Source: Chara braunii (taxonomy: Eukaryota > Streptophyta > Charophyceae > Charales > Characeae). Taken from it: a stretch of DNA of 23,314 nucleotides. Below are positions 9,948-18,593 of the stretch, in pieces (positions within the stretch are counted from its first letter, which is position 1; each line of letters opens with the position of its first letter). The notes under the pieces are model-generated. The model ran no database searches and was not told the DNA's origin. It saw nothing but the letters and a program-made list of their open reading frames with translations. The stretch covers positions 1,731,958-1,755,271 of the forward strand of contig BFEA01000057.1 of the NCBI GenBank assembly GCA_003427395.1. Reading direction: 5' to 3'. The position numbers and the translations under genes are program-made.

Positions 9948-10177
9948 TTTCCCTCAAGACGATCAATGCTGCCCCCAATCATGGATGGCGAAGTGGACAT
10001 TGACCAGATCGTGGAGCATCAGTGATGCTAGTACCTCGACCATCAGGCAGAGGCCGCCCTCCTAAACCAAGAATGCAGTATAGTGTGTGATTTAGACATC
10101 ATCTGGATCCTAAAGAAGATTGCTGGTTCACACGAGAGGAACTCGTGAAAACAACACCGCAGGTGATTGCAGGCTAA
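9948..10177 (+). pseudogene. Chromodomain remnant at the integrase C-terminus
   Basis: After the TAG at 9945-9947 the same frame continues for 25 codons with a segment ending DGEVDIDQIVEH, the usual lead-in to a chromovirus chromodomain, then meets TGA at 10023-10025. Shifting one frame at about 10022 gives a further stretch (10022-10177) with GRGRPPKPRMQYSV, a TGA at 10088-10090, then FRHHLDPKEDCWFTREEL. The WFTREEL part aligns with the WEPEENL end of canonical chromodomains. In intact chromoviruses this domain steers integration towards particular chromatin. Here it has two stops and a frame change. Assignment rests on position and pattern only. Confidence 0.68.
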
Positions 10178-10203
10178 CAGACTTCTCAGAAGACTAACGA
10201 AGT

Positions 10204-10217
10204 AAAGGAGGAGGGAA
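10204..10217 (+). other. Polypurine tract
   Basis: AAAGGAGGAGGGAA directly abuts the TG that opens the 3' LTR. It would act as the RNase H-resistant primer for plus-strand DNA synthesis. Position and composition are as expected. Confidence 0.88.
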
Positions 10218-10303
10218 TGCGAGGATCTGGGTCCTCGGTAGGCCTGAGGGGCCCCTGTTGCAAGAATGCCCGCCCTAAGTGAAGGCAGGCCTAACATATC
10301 ACA

Positions 10304-10422
10304 AAAGACCCTCGACTGTCAAATTCATATTTGAGGTCCACGCAGTTGCGACGCGTCAGTTGGTTGAGAGAAACCCAGACCAAGCAACAAAGACATTTCT
10401 ACGGCCTGTTGGGCCATTCTAA
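10304..10422. other. 119 bp LTR segment absent from the 5' LTR
   Basis: The 5' LTR reads CATATCACAAGAATGCAGG where the 3' LTR has CATATCACA, then this segment, then AGAATGCAGG. The segment contains CAGTTGGTTGAG (10357-10368), also present in the complement of the second chromovirus LTR near 23075-23086 in a similar setting. That makes a deletion from the 5' LTR more likely than an insertion here. Confidence 0.8.
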
Positions 10423-10582
10423 AGAATGCAGGCCTTGGGCGAGAATCGCAGCAGCATCATACACTAACAGTTGGGAGGCCCAACCACAAGACGCCTAGTA
10501 CCTGCACATAAGCGCAGCATCCTGGGGTCTACCCGAAGCTTCTGGGCCCAAGCCCAACCCATCCAGGCTACACGAGCAGGCC

Positions 10583-10607
10583 AGTTCTTTCCATATAGGA
10601 GAGAGCG
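10583..10607. promoter_or_regulatory. Decayed copy of the LTR palindrome
   Basis: AGTTCTTTCC, ATATA and GGAGAGAGCG are the counterpart of the perfect palindrome at 3930-3954. The spacer and the inner TTCC/GGA bases remain; the arms now have mismatches. Confidence 0.55.
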
Positions 10608-11229
10608 CTCCCCGGCCAGCCTCATTCGGGCACGCGCATGCTGGCGGCAACGCTGCTGGAGCTAAAGCTCGTGGGCTGCTGCTAGCGTTGAGCGGCGAGG
10701 TGCAGGCATGTGCGGTCGAGCAGGAAGCAGGGCGCTGTTGAGGGCAGTGCCATAGCCCGGCCTTCATAGCTGTCAGGGCTTGGTTGTACAGTGAGGCGCA
10801 GGGGTGGTCTTCGGGTGTACAGCAAAGGGAGACGTGGGAGAGAGTAAACGGGGAGAGAGAAGGATGATGATGATGATGATGATGATGTGAGGGCACATAC
10901 CTGGTATTGGCAATGGTTCTGCATGGGCGACATCTTCAAGTACTTCGGGTGCTACTGACGTCTACAGTTTTATTATCAATTAGTAGGCTAGTAGTAAATG
11001 TGTAGGGAGTAGGTTGGGCGTCGAGCGCCGGATAGGTAGATCGAGACTGGATGCATACGTTGGTGGTGGCGAGAGAAAGCTCTCATTCACATTGACGTCC
11101 AGTGCTTCGATTCTCCATTGGTGTTATATTGGTGCAATGCTGCTTCCTGAACACTGTGTTACGATTTGGCTTTCAATGTGATTGTGCAATCTGAATATTG
11201 TCATCTGGCTTCTGTTCACTTTCCTTGCA

Positions 11230-12300
11230 CTTATTACATTGCTAGGAAATGAAACGGTGAAAGAAAATTGACCTCACTTGGTGAAGAAAGAGGGCAAGGG
11301 AAGGATTGTCGGTCCCTTGTGTCACTGAGAAGGAAAAAAAGGGAACACTTTAGAACGGTGAACGAAAAACGTTGTGAGATCGGAAGCAGACTAGTCCAAA
11401 GAGGATGAAACAAAGAGATTGTCATTTGAGAGGAAAGGTCAGTTGACTCAACCAGAACCCGGATTGCATGACTATGAAAAGAGGATGGATTGAACGAGTG
11501 AAGTAAAAGGAATGGGAAGGAACCCAAAGACGAGAAGAAAGCTTAGGCATGCGGGAAGGGCTATGTATTGACCCTAAATGGCAGCTTGTATTGGTTTTTG
11601 CATATGCGTTTGATTGTGCAAGTGAGTAGCATTGGGATGTCTTGAGTAGGACTAGGCCGGGTAGGTCAAGTGGCAAAGGAAATGGGGAAGGGCAAGGGGT
11701 CAAGGGGCCCTTAGTGTGAACTCTACCTATGAATGGGGCCTTTGTGTATAAGACCTTGAGTGTAGAATGCGAAATGAGTGAGGTCTTGAGTGGCTGAAAT
11801 ATGAAGTAGCCCTTTGTATGTGGATGGAGGCTCCGAAAAGATTAAGGGGCGAGCACCAAGACCATGAATGGAACGTGTTGATTGCCAAAGCACATAGGGG
11901 CAAAGGGGTAAGACAACATTGTCGCGGCCCGATGAGGTCGTATGACTGTTATGTTAGGAAAATGGTGTGTGGCCTAAGGATGACGCTTAGCCTATGCACA
12001 AAAGAAGAGAAACTCTCAAAGACCCCATGAACTTCTCGAGTATTGGAAGGAGCAATTGTCGGCGAACACAACCAAGGACACAGACACTTGCGAAAAGATC
12101 AGTGAGACAACCGCCTGGCGTGAGGGTTGCGCTACATCCCCAATGTCAAAGCTCTCTCGTCCATCCCAAAGCACTAGGTGGGGGTGAACCTGTGACAAAT
12201 GGCCCCCGCCCTAAGCGTGAGCGTGGGCGGACCGAGCCAACTGGGACCCGCAGTGGGGTCGACACAGATTCAAAATTCTAATGAGGTTCGGCCCTACATC
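11230..12300. repeat. Right part of dispersed repeat R, copy R1
   Basis: Collinear with 20763-21633. Shared landmarks include GACCTCACTTGGTG, AGAGGGCAAGG or its near match, GTCAGTTGACTCAACCA, GGCCTAAGGATGAC, ATTGGAAGGAGC, GAGACTGCCACCCGGCGTGA (here GAGACAACCGCCTGGCGTGA), CTACATCCCCAATGTCAAAG, AAAGCACTAGGTGGGGGTGA, CCCGCAGTGGGGTCGA and GGCCCTACA. No reading frame is kept between the two copies, so I see no protein. R is unclassified: it could be a fragment of a transposable element or part of a higher-order satellite unit. Two positions form hairpins in both copies (11912-11923 and 11965-11999). Confidence 0.8.
11965..11999. other. Conserved hairpin in R1
   Basis: GTGTGTGGCCTAAG at 11965-11978 folds on CTTAGCCTATGCAC at 11986-11999 around a 7-base loop. 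Thirteen of 14 positions pair if G-U pairs are allowed. The R2 counterpart at 21267-21301 has C-G and G-C where R1 has U-G and G-U, so the changes keep RNA pairing. Confidence 0.55.
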
Positions 12301-12899
12301 GGTTTTAAGGATAAATAAAATAAAATAATATCCGGCGAGTTACCTAGACTACCAGTCAAACGGTCTCAACAATATCTACACAGACTGTACACAGTTTACT
12401 TCTATCCTGATTAGTTTTGCATAGAAGCTTTGAGAAGAACTGACTATGGTAGAATATCACAGTGCTACTCTAGGTTGTCTATTAGGTGTCAACGGTCTAT
12501 CAACCAACTAATCAAAATAAAAATAAACTAATGTGAGCAGATATATGCACAGTGGGTATGATAGTGTGTTACAATTGAGTCCTCAATTGAAATTTCCTTC
12601 CCCTGTATCCAACGTGCTTTTGAGCATCATCAAGCGGTAGTGTCTAAGGTGTGCATTATCGGCGCACCCCTGTGCCCAAGGCGTATGCTTATGACCAGCA
12701 TGCACATTGTTTACCCTCGTGTGCAACGAGCCATACGTATGACTCATCTGGCTAATCAAGAGGCAATTTAAGGACAAACCCCGAGAGTCCTCAGGAATTA
12801 TTTAACGTCGCAATCAGGTTGACCGTCGACGATCACAACCAGTGGACAGTTCAAACCCCAACCACAAATCTTTATAGACGGTCTGGGAGCGTCTGCTTA
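12301..12899. other. Unassigned spacer after R1
   Basis: Homology with R2 stops near 12300. The first 40 bases are AT-rich (ATAAATAAAATAAAATAAT). The rest is of mixed composition with no reading frame of note, no clear tandem repeat, and no similarity that I can see to other parts of the window. CCGTCGACG near 12823-12831 contains a small palindrome. Nothing else can be supported. Confidence 0.5.
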
Positions 12900-13279
12900 G
12901 GACTAATCAGTCCGCACACCCCTTCTATTTGCGCAGCAAAAAGCCTCAAAGGACAAAGCAGCATGACCTGCGTGTACTACTCCCATGTGTTGGTATGATG
13001 ATCGTGACCAGTTGTCGGGACTAGTGAGTCCCGAGTAAAATCCCATCACTCGGGAGACTGAATATAAACAAATTGTGCACGACAGAGAAAAGTAAAAAAG
13101 AAAGAGAGAGAAAAGACAAAGGATTAGGCCGCAGGAGGGAGTAATGCCCTGGGGAGAAAAACCACAGAGAGAGAACCGGCAATAGCGAGCGAGTGAGCGC
13201 AAGAACAAGGGCACGTAGAACATAGTATGAGGTCGGGAGGGTCGTTGGAATGCAATAAGACTAAGGCCAAAGGGCACTT
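12900..13279. other. Purine-rich lead-in with hairpins, possible partial unit
   Basis: GGACT-AATC-AGTCC at 12900-12913 and TCGGGACT-AGTG-AGTCCCGA at 13015-13034 are perfect hairpins. From about 13080 the strand is A/G-rich (AAAGAAAGAGAGAGAAAAG), like the tail parts of units X (near 14100) and Y (near 15365). It may be the end of an older, mostly lost copy of the same unit. Reading frames on the - strand here are low-complexity and match no family I recognise. Confidence 0.45.
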
Positions 13280-13503
13280 GAACCAGCAAACGCAGCACGA
13301 CAACGACAAAGGAATGAGAGAGTCGAGAGATGGACGGCCGGAGGCCGTGGGAGACGGGAGAACGAGGGCCCAACATGGGGGCCACCTACGGGAGCTTCGA
13401 AACGGAGGTCCACGACCAAAGAAATCGGCGCGCACAAGGCACAAGAAAAAACAAGGGAGAGGGGTCATCATGGGGCAGCAAAACGACCAAGGGGCGTGGG
13501 ACA

Positions 13504-13525
13504 CCTCGGGGAAAGGCACCCGAGG
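13504..13525. other. Hairpin CCTCGGG/CCCGAGG in unit X
   Basis: Perfect 7 bp arms at 13504-13510 and 13519-13525, right after GGGACA. The matching place in unit Y (14794-14807) has a different perfect hairpin, CATCC-GAAA-GGATG. Confidence 0.6.
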
Positions 13526-13531
13526 CGAAAT

Positions 13532-13658
13532 GTGTCGGGGACCACCCGCGGGACTAAGTGTTGGGGACCGTCGGTGGGACTAAGTGTCGGGGATCGCCGG
13601 TGGGACTAAGTGTCGGGGACCGCCACCGGGACGGATGGCGGGGACATGTGAAAGTCCC
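13532..13658. repeat. 26 bp GC-rich tandem repeat
   Basis: GGGAC recurs at 13550, 13576, 13602 and 13628, an exact 26-base step. The unit resembles GGGACTAAGTGTCGGGGACC plus GCCGGT. The last copy is diverged and runs into GGGAC-ATGTGAAA-GTCCC at 13641-13658, a small hairpin also found in unit Y at 14913-14929. Confidence 0.85.
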
Positions 13659-13835
13659 AAGAAGAAACGGCGGCACCGCATGAGGGAAAATAATAAAGGC
13701 AAGGTGCACCGTCAAGATCGAGATCTTGATGGTCAAGAATATTAGCACCACTAGTGCAAACACTAGCGGTAGCATACGGGAAGGCCGAAAAGGAAAGAAA
13801 AAGTAAAGAAACTTGAGGTGGGAGGCATGGGAGCA

Positions 13836-13853
13836 ATCCGAAAAATCTCGGAT
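13836..13853. other. Hairpin ATCCGA/TCGGAT in unit X
   Basis: Arms at 13836-13841 and 13848-13853. In unit Y the same place (15104-15123) reads AGTCCGA/TCGGACT, so the outer A-T pair of X has become G-C in Y by changes on both sides. Confidence 0.6.
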
Positions 13854-13993
13854 CACCCTCCCTCAAGAAAATGGAGGCAAAAGAAACCCCATGTGAAAAA
13901 TGGGCCTCCGGGAGAAAATCGGAGTAAGAGGGGCCACTATGGGAGAAAAATAGAAGTAAAAGGAAGCTCCCATGGGCATGAGAGGGCCATTAT

Positions 13994-14019
13994 TGCAGTC
14001 CGAGATGTAACGGACTGCA
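13994..14019. other. Hairpin TGCAGTCCG/CGGACTGCA in unit X
   Basis: Perfect 9 bp arms around an 8-base loop. A near copy with one mismatch lies at 14573-14598, with a diverged form at 16026-16058. Confidence 0.65.
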
Positions 14020-14058
14020 CCTTGGGCATAGGAAGGGCCAAAACTAAGAGGAAGGGGC

Positions 14059-14065
14059 TATAAAA
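14059..14065 (+). promoter_or_regulatory. TATA-box-like sequence
   Basis: TATAAAA within GGGGCTATAAAAGAGCC in unit X. It is a textbook TATA match in a GC-flanked setting. No transcript or start site can be seen, and unit Y has no equivalent. A chance match is possible. Confidence 0.3.
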
Positions 14066-14230
14066 GAGCCTTAACGACCACTTGACACTTGGCATGCTAA
14101 AAAAAAGAGAGAAAATAAAATAAAATGTGGAAAAATAAGACAAAAAGAGTGAGAGGGAGTGAGTGAGTTGGCTGTCAGTAGGGACTGCCACAAGTAGGGA
14201 CTGGCAGGTCCTTAAAGTTCAAGAAAGGAG

Positions 14231-14236
14231 GAAAAG

Positions 14237-14267
<31 letters not shown>

Positions 14268-14278
14268 GAAAAGAGAAA
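14231..14278. repeat. AAAAG microsatellite
   Basis: Nine or so GAAAA units with one AAAAAAG irregularity. Confidence 0.9.
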
Positions 14279-14346
14279 AAGACCTTAACGTCAAAAACGA
14301 CCACTTGGGGAGATACATTTGTGACCAGATTCATTCTGGAATATGG

Positions 14347-14419
14347 CGGTTGCAATGGGCTTTGATTTTCTTTGATTTTTGCTGAGAAAATCAAAGAAAA
14401 TCAAAGCCCCATGCAACCG
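14347..14419. other. Long near-perfect hairpin (about 33 bp stem)
   Basis: Arms 14348-14379 and 14387-14418 are reverse complements with two adjacent mismatches, plus one more C-G pair outside, around a 7-base loop (TGCTGAG). The inner part contains two TTTGATTTT copies. The size and short loop suit a foldback insertion or a small-RNA precursor-like fold; the sequence alone does not say whether it is transcribed. Confidence 0.8.
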
Positions 14420-14462
14420 AAAAATAATGGATTACATAGGGGAGGAGAAACACATGTTTTGG

Positions 14463-14496
14463 GTGCTTCCGCAACCAAAATCAAGTCCGGATGCAC
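14463..14496. other. Hairpin GTGCTTCCG/CGGATGCAC in unit X
   Basis: Arms at 14463-14471 and 14488-14496 with one mismatch. The unit Y counterpart (15714-15746) is GTGCATTTGGC/GCCAGATGCAC: longer, of different sequence, and still pairing. Confidence 0.55.
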
Positions 14497-14656
14497 TTGG
14501 GGGTTGGCAGTTTCTTTTTCTTTCAAGTAAGGGTTAATTGTGGGGCATTGGGGTTAGGGAATTGACCCCCATTGCAATCCGAGTTGCAACGGACTGCATG
14601 GAGGTGCCTAGGCTAAGGGAAAATGAGCCACGGCAAGCCCGGAAGGCTAGAAAGAA

Positions 14657-16106
14657 TCAATTTCGGCATGGGGGAAGTAAAGACGATAAACGGCAACCGT
14701 GAGATGAGATCTCACGACCTAGAAAAATCGGCATACATGTAGAGATGATGGGACCACCAAGGGCAAAGGGGTCCAAAAATAAAAACGGGACACCATCCGA
14801 AAGGATGCCGGGGACCAAGGGGGCCCAAATAATAAAAGTCGAAAAACGGAACGCGCATCGGCGGGACCGCCGACGGGACAAGAAAATGGAACTAGTATGG
14901 AGGAGAGTGGCGGGGACTCGGGATGTCCCAAGGGAACCATGAGCAAGCACAAGGAAAATTTGTGCAAGGAAACGACACCGTCGAGATCAAGGATCTAGAT
15001 GGTGGGAAATATTAGCACCACTAGTGCAAGCACTAGAGGGGGCAAGTGGGAGAGCCATGGGGAGATGAGAAAGTAAATATATGTGTCAACAGGGCTGCCC
15101 AGCAGTCCGAAATATCTCGGACTAGCTAGGCATGAGAAAATAGAGCCTCTAGAGGCTCAACATGAGAAAAAGATTGTCCTTAGAAAATCGGAGCAAGGGG
15201 GGCTCAAAGTTGGACAAGCGAAGGCAAAGTGGAGTCATCTAGGAGCATGGGGGTGCCATTGTTGAAATCCAACATATAACGGTCAAATACCAGCTTTGAA
15301 CCTGACCTTGAATGAGGCCCTAGGGCCTAGAAAAAGGTGCACAACAATTTGACAATTGTCACAACTAAAATAAAAGAAAAAGAAAGAAAAATGAGAGAAA
15401 AATGAGGGAGAATGAGACAAAAGAGGAAAAAAGAGTGGAGGAGAGTGTGCCGGCCTATTGGGACCTGCACAGTAGGGACTAGCAGATCCCAGCTGTGACC
15501 TCATCCCTCCTAGAATGAGGGAGGGCAATCCGGATTGCAGAGATATGTCCCTTACGGTCATATCTCAATAAAATCTGAATTGAAAAGAAGAAAATGAAAG
15601 AAAATGCAAAAGAGGAACTAGCCGTTTTTTGTGGGCCAGCTAAAAACGTCTAGCTCCGGAATGAGGTGGCAGCCCAAAATGGAAAGAAACAAAAGAGGGA
15701 AAGAGACAAAACTGTGCATTTGGCCCAAAAAGAGAGCCAGATGCACAAAAAATTGAAAAAGTGGACTTAAGGGCTCAAAATTGAAGCAAGGGCTACGTGG
15801 GGGAGGCACGGAATATTGTCGGCCTTCGATCTCAGCCAGATCCAAGGCTGAAAATGTGCCGCTGCATGGAAAAATATCTCGGCCTACCAAAAATGGGCTA
15901 CAAACTAAAAAAACGAGAAAAAAATCCACAAGGTCTTTTTGTCTCAAGTAAGATTGCCCCTTGGGCATTAGGACCCAAGGGGGCAGCATTTGGGAGGTGA
16001 AAAGAAGGCAGGAGTAGGCCAAGGGGCAATCCGAGTTGGTACCAACCACTCAGACTGCATGTACTTGGCCAAAATGAAGCCCGGATACCTCCGGAAGGGC
16101 CTAGTA
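14657..16106. repeat. Tandem unit Y (about 1.45 kb, hairpin-rich)
   Basis: Second diverged copy of the unit described at 13280-14656. It carries many perfect or near-perfect inverted repeats: CGTGAGAT-GAG-ATCTCACG (14698-14716), CATCC-GAAA-GGATG (14794-14807), CGGCGG-GA-CCGCCG near 14858-14871, AGTCCGA/TCGGACT (15104-15123), GAGCCTCTAGAGGCTC (15143-15158), AGGCCCTAGGGCCT (15315-15328), GACAATTGTC (15351-15360), GCAATCCGGATTGC (15525-15538), GAGATATG/CATATCTC (15540-15566), GTGCATTTGGC/GCCAGATGCAC (15714-15746), GCCCCTTGGG/CCCAAGGGGGC (15956-15984) and GTTGGTACCAAC (16035-16046). No protein is supported. Confidence 0.68.
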
Positions 16107-16644
16107 ATAAAATTTTGCCTTGGGGGTACCTCGGTTGACCTCAAGGCACATGTGAAGGCTCATGGGATGGCCGGACTGCTGGTTTCAGCCTACATAAGCT
16201 GGGATTTCAGTCCGCCACTTTCACAATTGCATGAGTGCCCATGCTGCCCCAGTGAGCTCATAGGAGCACTCTTTCACTTGGGGAGAGGAGAGAGGACCCC
16301 ATGCCAATTTAGGAGCTTGGTGGAGGCCATGAGCTACGGAGAGGGGCTCTAGAGACTAGTGGATAGGGAGGCTGGCCCTAGGGAGGTGATCCGCCATAGC
16401 CCCCTGGTATGAGGAAAAAAAAGAGGCTAGAGGGAGTCTCATTTGCCCTCCTAGAGGGGAGGACTTCATAGCTATGGTGATTGGAGTTTGTGGTAACTTG
16501 GGCGAAAGAGAGAGAGGAAGGAGAGAGGCTTGAAGAAGGAGGGGGTCATAGCCAAGAAGGTGTTTTGTGTAAGGAGGAAGAAGTCTCATCAAGATTGAAA
16601 CTCCATTTCCAAGACATTAACGAGGTGAGTGGAAGGAAGAGGGT
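16107..16644 (+). other. Leader-like segment ending in a splice-donor match
   Basis: Not part of the satellite and not clearly part of unit Y. It becomes purine-rich from about 16490 and ends TTAACGAG followed by GTGAGT (GT at 16625-16626), a strong plant 5' splice-site match, directly before the CTT tract and the second satellite region. The pattern (purine-rich leader, donor, pyrimidine-rich intron start) is that of a first exon. It is a hypothesis only: no acceptor or downstream exon can be identified. A hairpin TGCCTTG/CAAGGCA lies near 16122-16149. Confidence 0.3.
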
Positions 16645-16793
16645 CCTCCTTCTTCTTCTTCTTCTTCCCCCTTTTCTTATTCTCCCTCTTCTTCTTCTTC
16701 TTCTTCTCTTTCTTCCTCTTCCTCCTCTTCTTCTTCTTCTTCTTCTCCCTTGTCCTCTTCTTCTTCTTCCTCTTCATCTTCTTCTTCCTATTT
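16645..16793. repeat. CTT-rich microsatellite
   Basis: Imperfect CTT/TTC run with C-rich interruptions. Translations on either strand give only Phe/Leu/Ser or Lys/Glu/Arg homopolymers and are not genes. Confidence 0.92.
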
Positions 16794-16812
16794 GGCTACT
16801 CAAACTTTTGGT

Positions 16813-18593
16813 TTTCATTCACACACCATTAGGTAGTGCTCCGATTTTTCCATGCATGATCTCATGCTCATTTATTGTGATTTGGACTAATGTACATCTT
16901 GCTTTTCACTCACATGCTAGTAGGAGATGTTCCGATTCTCGTATGGATGATCTCATGTTCAATCGTGGTGATTTGGGTTACTTCAACTCTTGCATTTCAC
17001 TCACATGCTAGTAGGAAATGCTCCAGTTCTTCTATAAATGATCTCATGCTCATTTCTTATGATTTGGACTATAATGTAGATCTTGCATTTCACTCACATG
17101 TTAGTAGAAGATCCTCCGATTCTTCCATGGATGATATCTTGCTTGTATCTTGTGATATAGCCTAGTGTAACTCTTGTTTTTCACTCGCTTACTAGTAGGT
17201 AGTACTCCGCTTCTTTTATGAATGATTTCATGCTCATTTCTTGTGATTTGGACTAGTGTAGATCTTGCGTTTTACTCACATGTTAGTAGAAGATCCTCCG
17301 ATTCTTCCATGGATGATCTCTTGCTTGTATCTTGTGATATAGCCTAGTGTAACTCTTCCATTTCACTCACACACTAGTAGGGGATGCTCCACTTCTTCTA
17401 TGAATGATCTCATGCACATTTCTTGTGATTTGGACTAATGTAGATCTTGCTTTTCACTCATATGCTAATAGGAGATGTTGCGATTCTTTTATGGATGATC
17501 TCATGTTCAATCTTGGTGATTTGGGCTACTTCAACTCTTGCATTTCACTCCCGTGCTAGTAGGAGATGCTCCGCTTCTTCTATGGATGATCTCATGCTCA
17601 TTACTTGTAATTTGGACTAGTGTAGATCTTTCTTTTCACTCACATGCTAGTAGGAGATGTTCCGCTTCTTCTATGGATGAACTCATGCTCATTACTTGTG
17701 ATTTGGACTAGTGTAGATCTTGCATTTCACTCACATGCTAGTAGGAGATGCTCCGCTTCTTCCATGAATGATCTCATGCTCATTACTTGTGATTTGGACT
17801 AGTGTAGATCATGCTTTTCACTCACACACTAGTAGGAGATGCTCCGATTCTTCTATGAATGATCTCATGTTCAATGTTGGTATGAATGATCTCATGTTCA
17901 ATGTTGGTGATTTGGGCTACTTCAACTCTTGCATTTCAGTCACAAGCTAGTAGGAGATGCTCCGCTTCTTCTATGAATGATCTCATGCACATTACTTGTG
18001 ATTTGGACTAGTGTAGATCATGCTTTTCACTCACATACTAGTAGGAGATTATCCGATTGTTCCATGGATGATCTCTTGCTTGTGTCTTGTGATAAAGCCT
18101 AGTGTAACTCTTATATTTCACGCACATGCTAGTAGGAGATGCTCCGATTCTTTCATGGATGATCTCATGCTCACATCATGTGATATAGCCTAGTGTAACT
18201 CTTGCATTTTCACTCACACACTAGTATGATGATGTTCGGATTCTTTCATGGATGATCTCATGCTCACACCATGTGATATAGCCTATTGTAACTCTTGGAT
18301 TTTCACTCACACACTAGTACGATCATGTTATGATTCTATCATTAATGATCTCATGCTCAATCTTCTGATGTTACCTAATGTAACTCTTGCCTTCCACTCA
18401 CATGATAGTATAAGATGCTCCGATTCTTTCATGGGGGATCTTCTGTTCAATACTTGTGATTTGGCCTAATGTAAGTCTTCATTATCACCCATATGCGAGT
18501 AGGAAATACTTCGAATTTTCCATACGTGATTTCGTACTCAAGGCTTGTGTCTTGGGACTAGTTTAGCTTATGCCTAACAATCACGTAGTAGGC
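16813..18593. repeat. Satellite array, subfamily B (period about 91 bp)
   Basis: Roughly 19 monomers. CACTCACATGCTAGTAGG and variants recur at 16911, 17002, 17095, 17185 and 17277, a 90-93 bp step. Each monomer has a core like GGAGATGCTCCGATTCTT, then ATGGATGATCTCATGCTC, then TGATTTGGACTAGTG and CTTGCATTTCACTCAC. Two alternative middles alternate irregularly (GATTTGGACTAGTGTAG and GATATAGCCTAGTGTAAC). One local duplication of TATGAATGATCTCATG occurs near 17852-17897. Divergence rises towards 18593. Confidence 0.93.

Larger units (their letters stand above)
3697..11229 (+). mobile_element. Decayed full-length Ty3/gypsy chromovirus
   Basis: A 7.5 kb LTR retrotransposon with every structural landmark in order: LTRs that begin TG and end CA, PBS, leader, gag with one zinc knuckle, aspartic protease, RT, RNase H, integrase, chromodomain remnant, polypurine tract, second LTR. 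The order RT-RNase H-integrase marks it as Ty3/gypsy (Metaviridae), and the chromodomain remnant marks it as a chromovirus. By hand count the last 365 bp or so of the two LTRs differ at about 32 sites (roughly 9%), so the insertion is not recent. Nonsense codons, frame changes and an internal duplication make it unable to produce its proteins. The flanks are CTTG on the left and CTTA on the right, a likely 4-5 bp target duplication with one change. The uninterrupted counterpart of the target is seen at 20753-20770. Confidence 0.95.
10218..11229 (+). repeat. 3' LTR of chromovirus 1
   Basis: Begins TGCGAGGATCTGGG right after the polypurine tract and ends TTCCTTGCA at 11229, where it leaves the 5' LTR sequence and R1 resumes. 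It is 1012 bp. It retains a 119 bp segment (10304-10422) missing from the 5' LTR and has eight rather than six units of the ATG run (10864-10887). Transcripts of the element would be polyadenylated here; no specific signal is claimed. Confidence 0.93.
13280..14656. repeat. Tandem unit X (about 1.4 kb, hairpin-rich)
   Basis: Collinear with 14657-16106 (unit Y) but much diverged. Shared anchors are GGGACACC plus hairpin (13500 and 14788), GGGAC...GTCCCAAG (13641 and 14913), ATTAGCACCACTAGTGCAA (13741 and 15011), ATC/TCCGA...TCGGA (13836 and 15104), AATGAGAC/AATAAGACAAAA, AGTAGGGACT, TCAAGTAAG (14522 and 15944), GCAATCCGAGTTG (14574 and 16026) and AAGCCCGGA near each end. Offset grows from 1270 to 1452 bases, so indels are present. 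There is no conserved protein. Similar order plus strong divergence means an old duplication of an unclassified element. Confidence 0.68.

Noticed and set aside
12903-13519. - strand frames of 131-160 codons
   Set aside because: They are the complement of purine-rich DNA, hydrophobic or Ser/Pro-rich by composition, with no known domain and no conservation in unit Y.
13532-13658. GC-rich subrepeats as part of an rDNA intergenic spacer
   Set aside because: No rRNA gene end or plant Pol I start motif (TATATAGGGG type) is nearby.
16589-16777. - strand Lys/Glu-rich and + strand Phe/Leu-rich frames
   Set aside because: These are translations of the CTT microsatellite.
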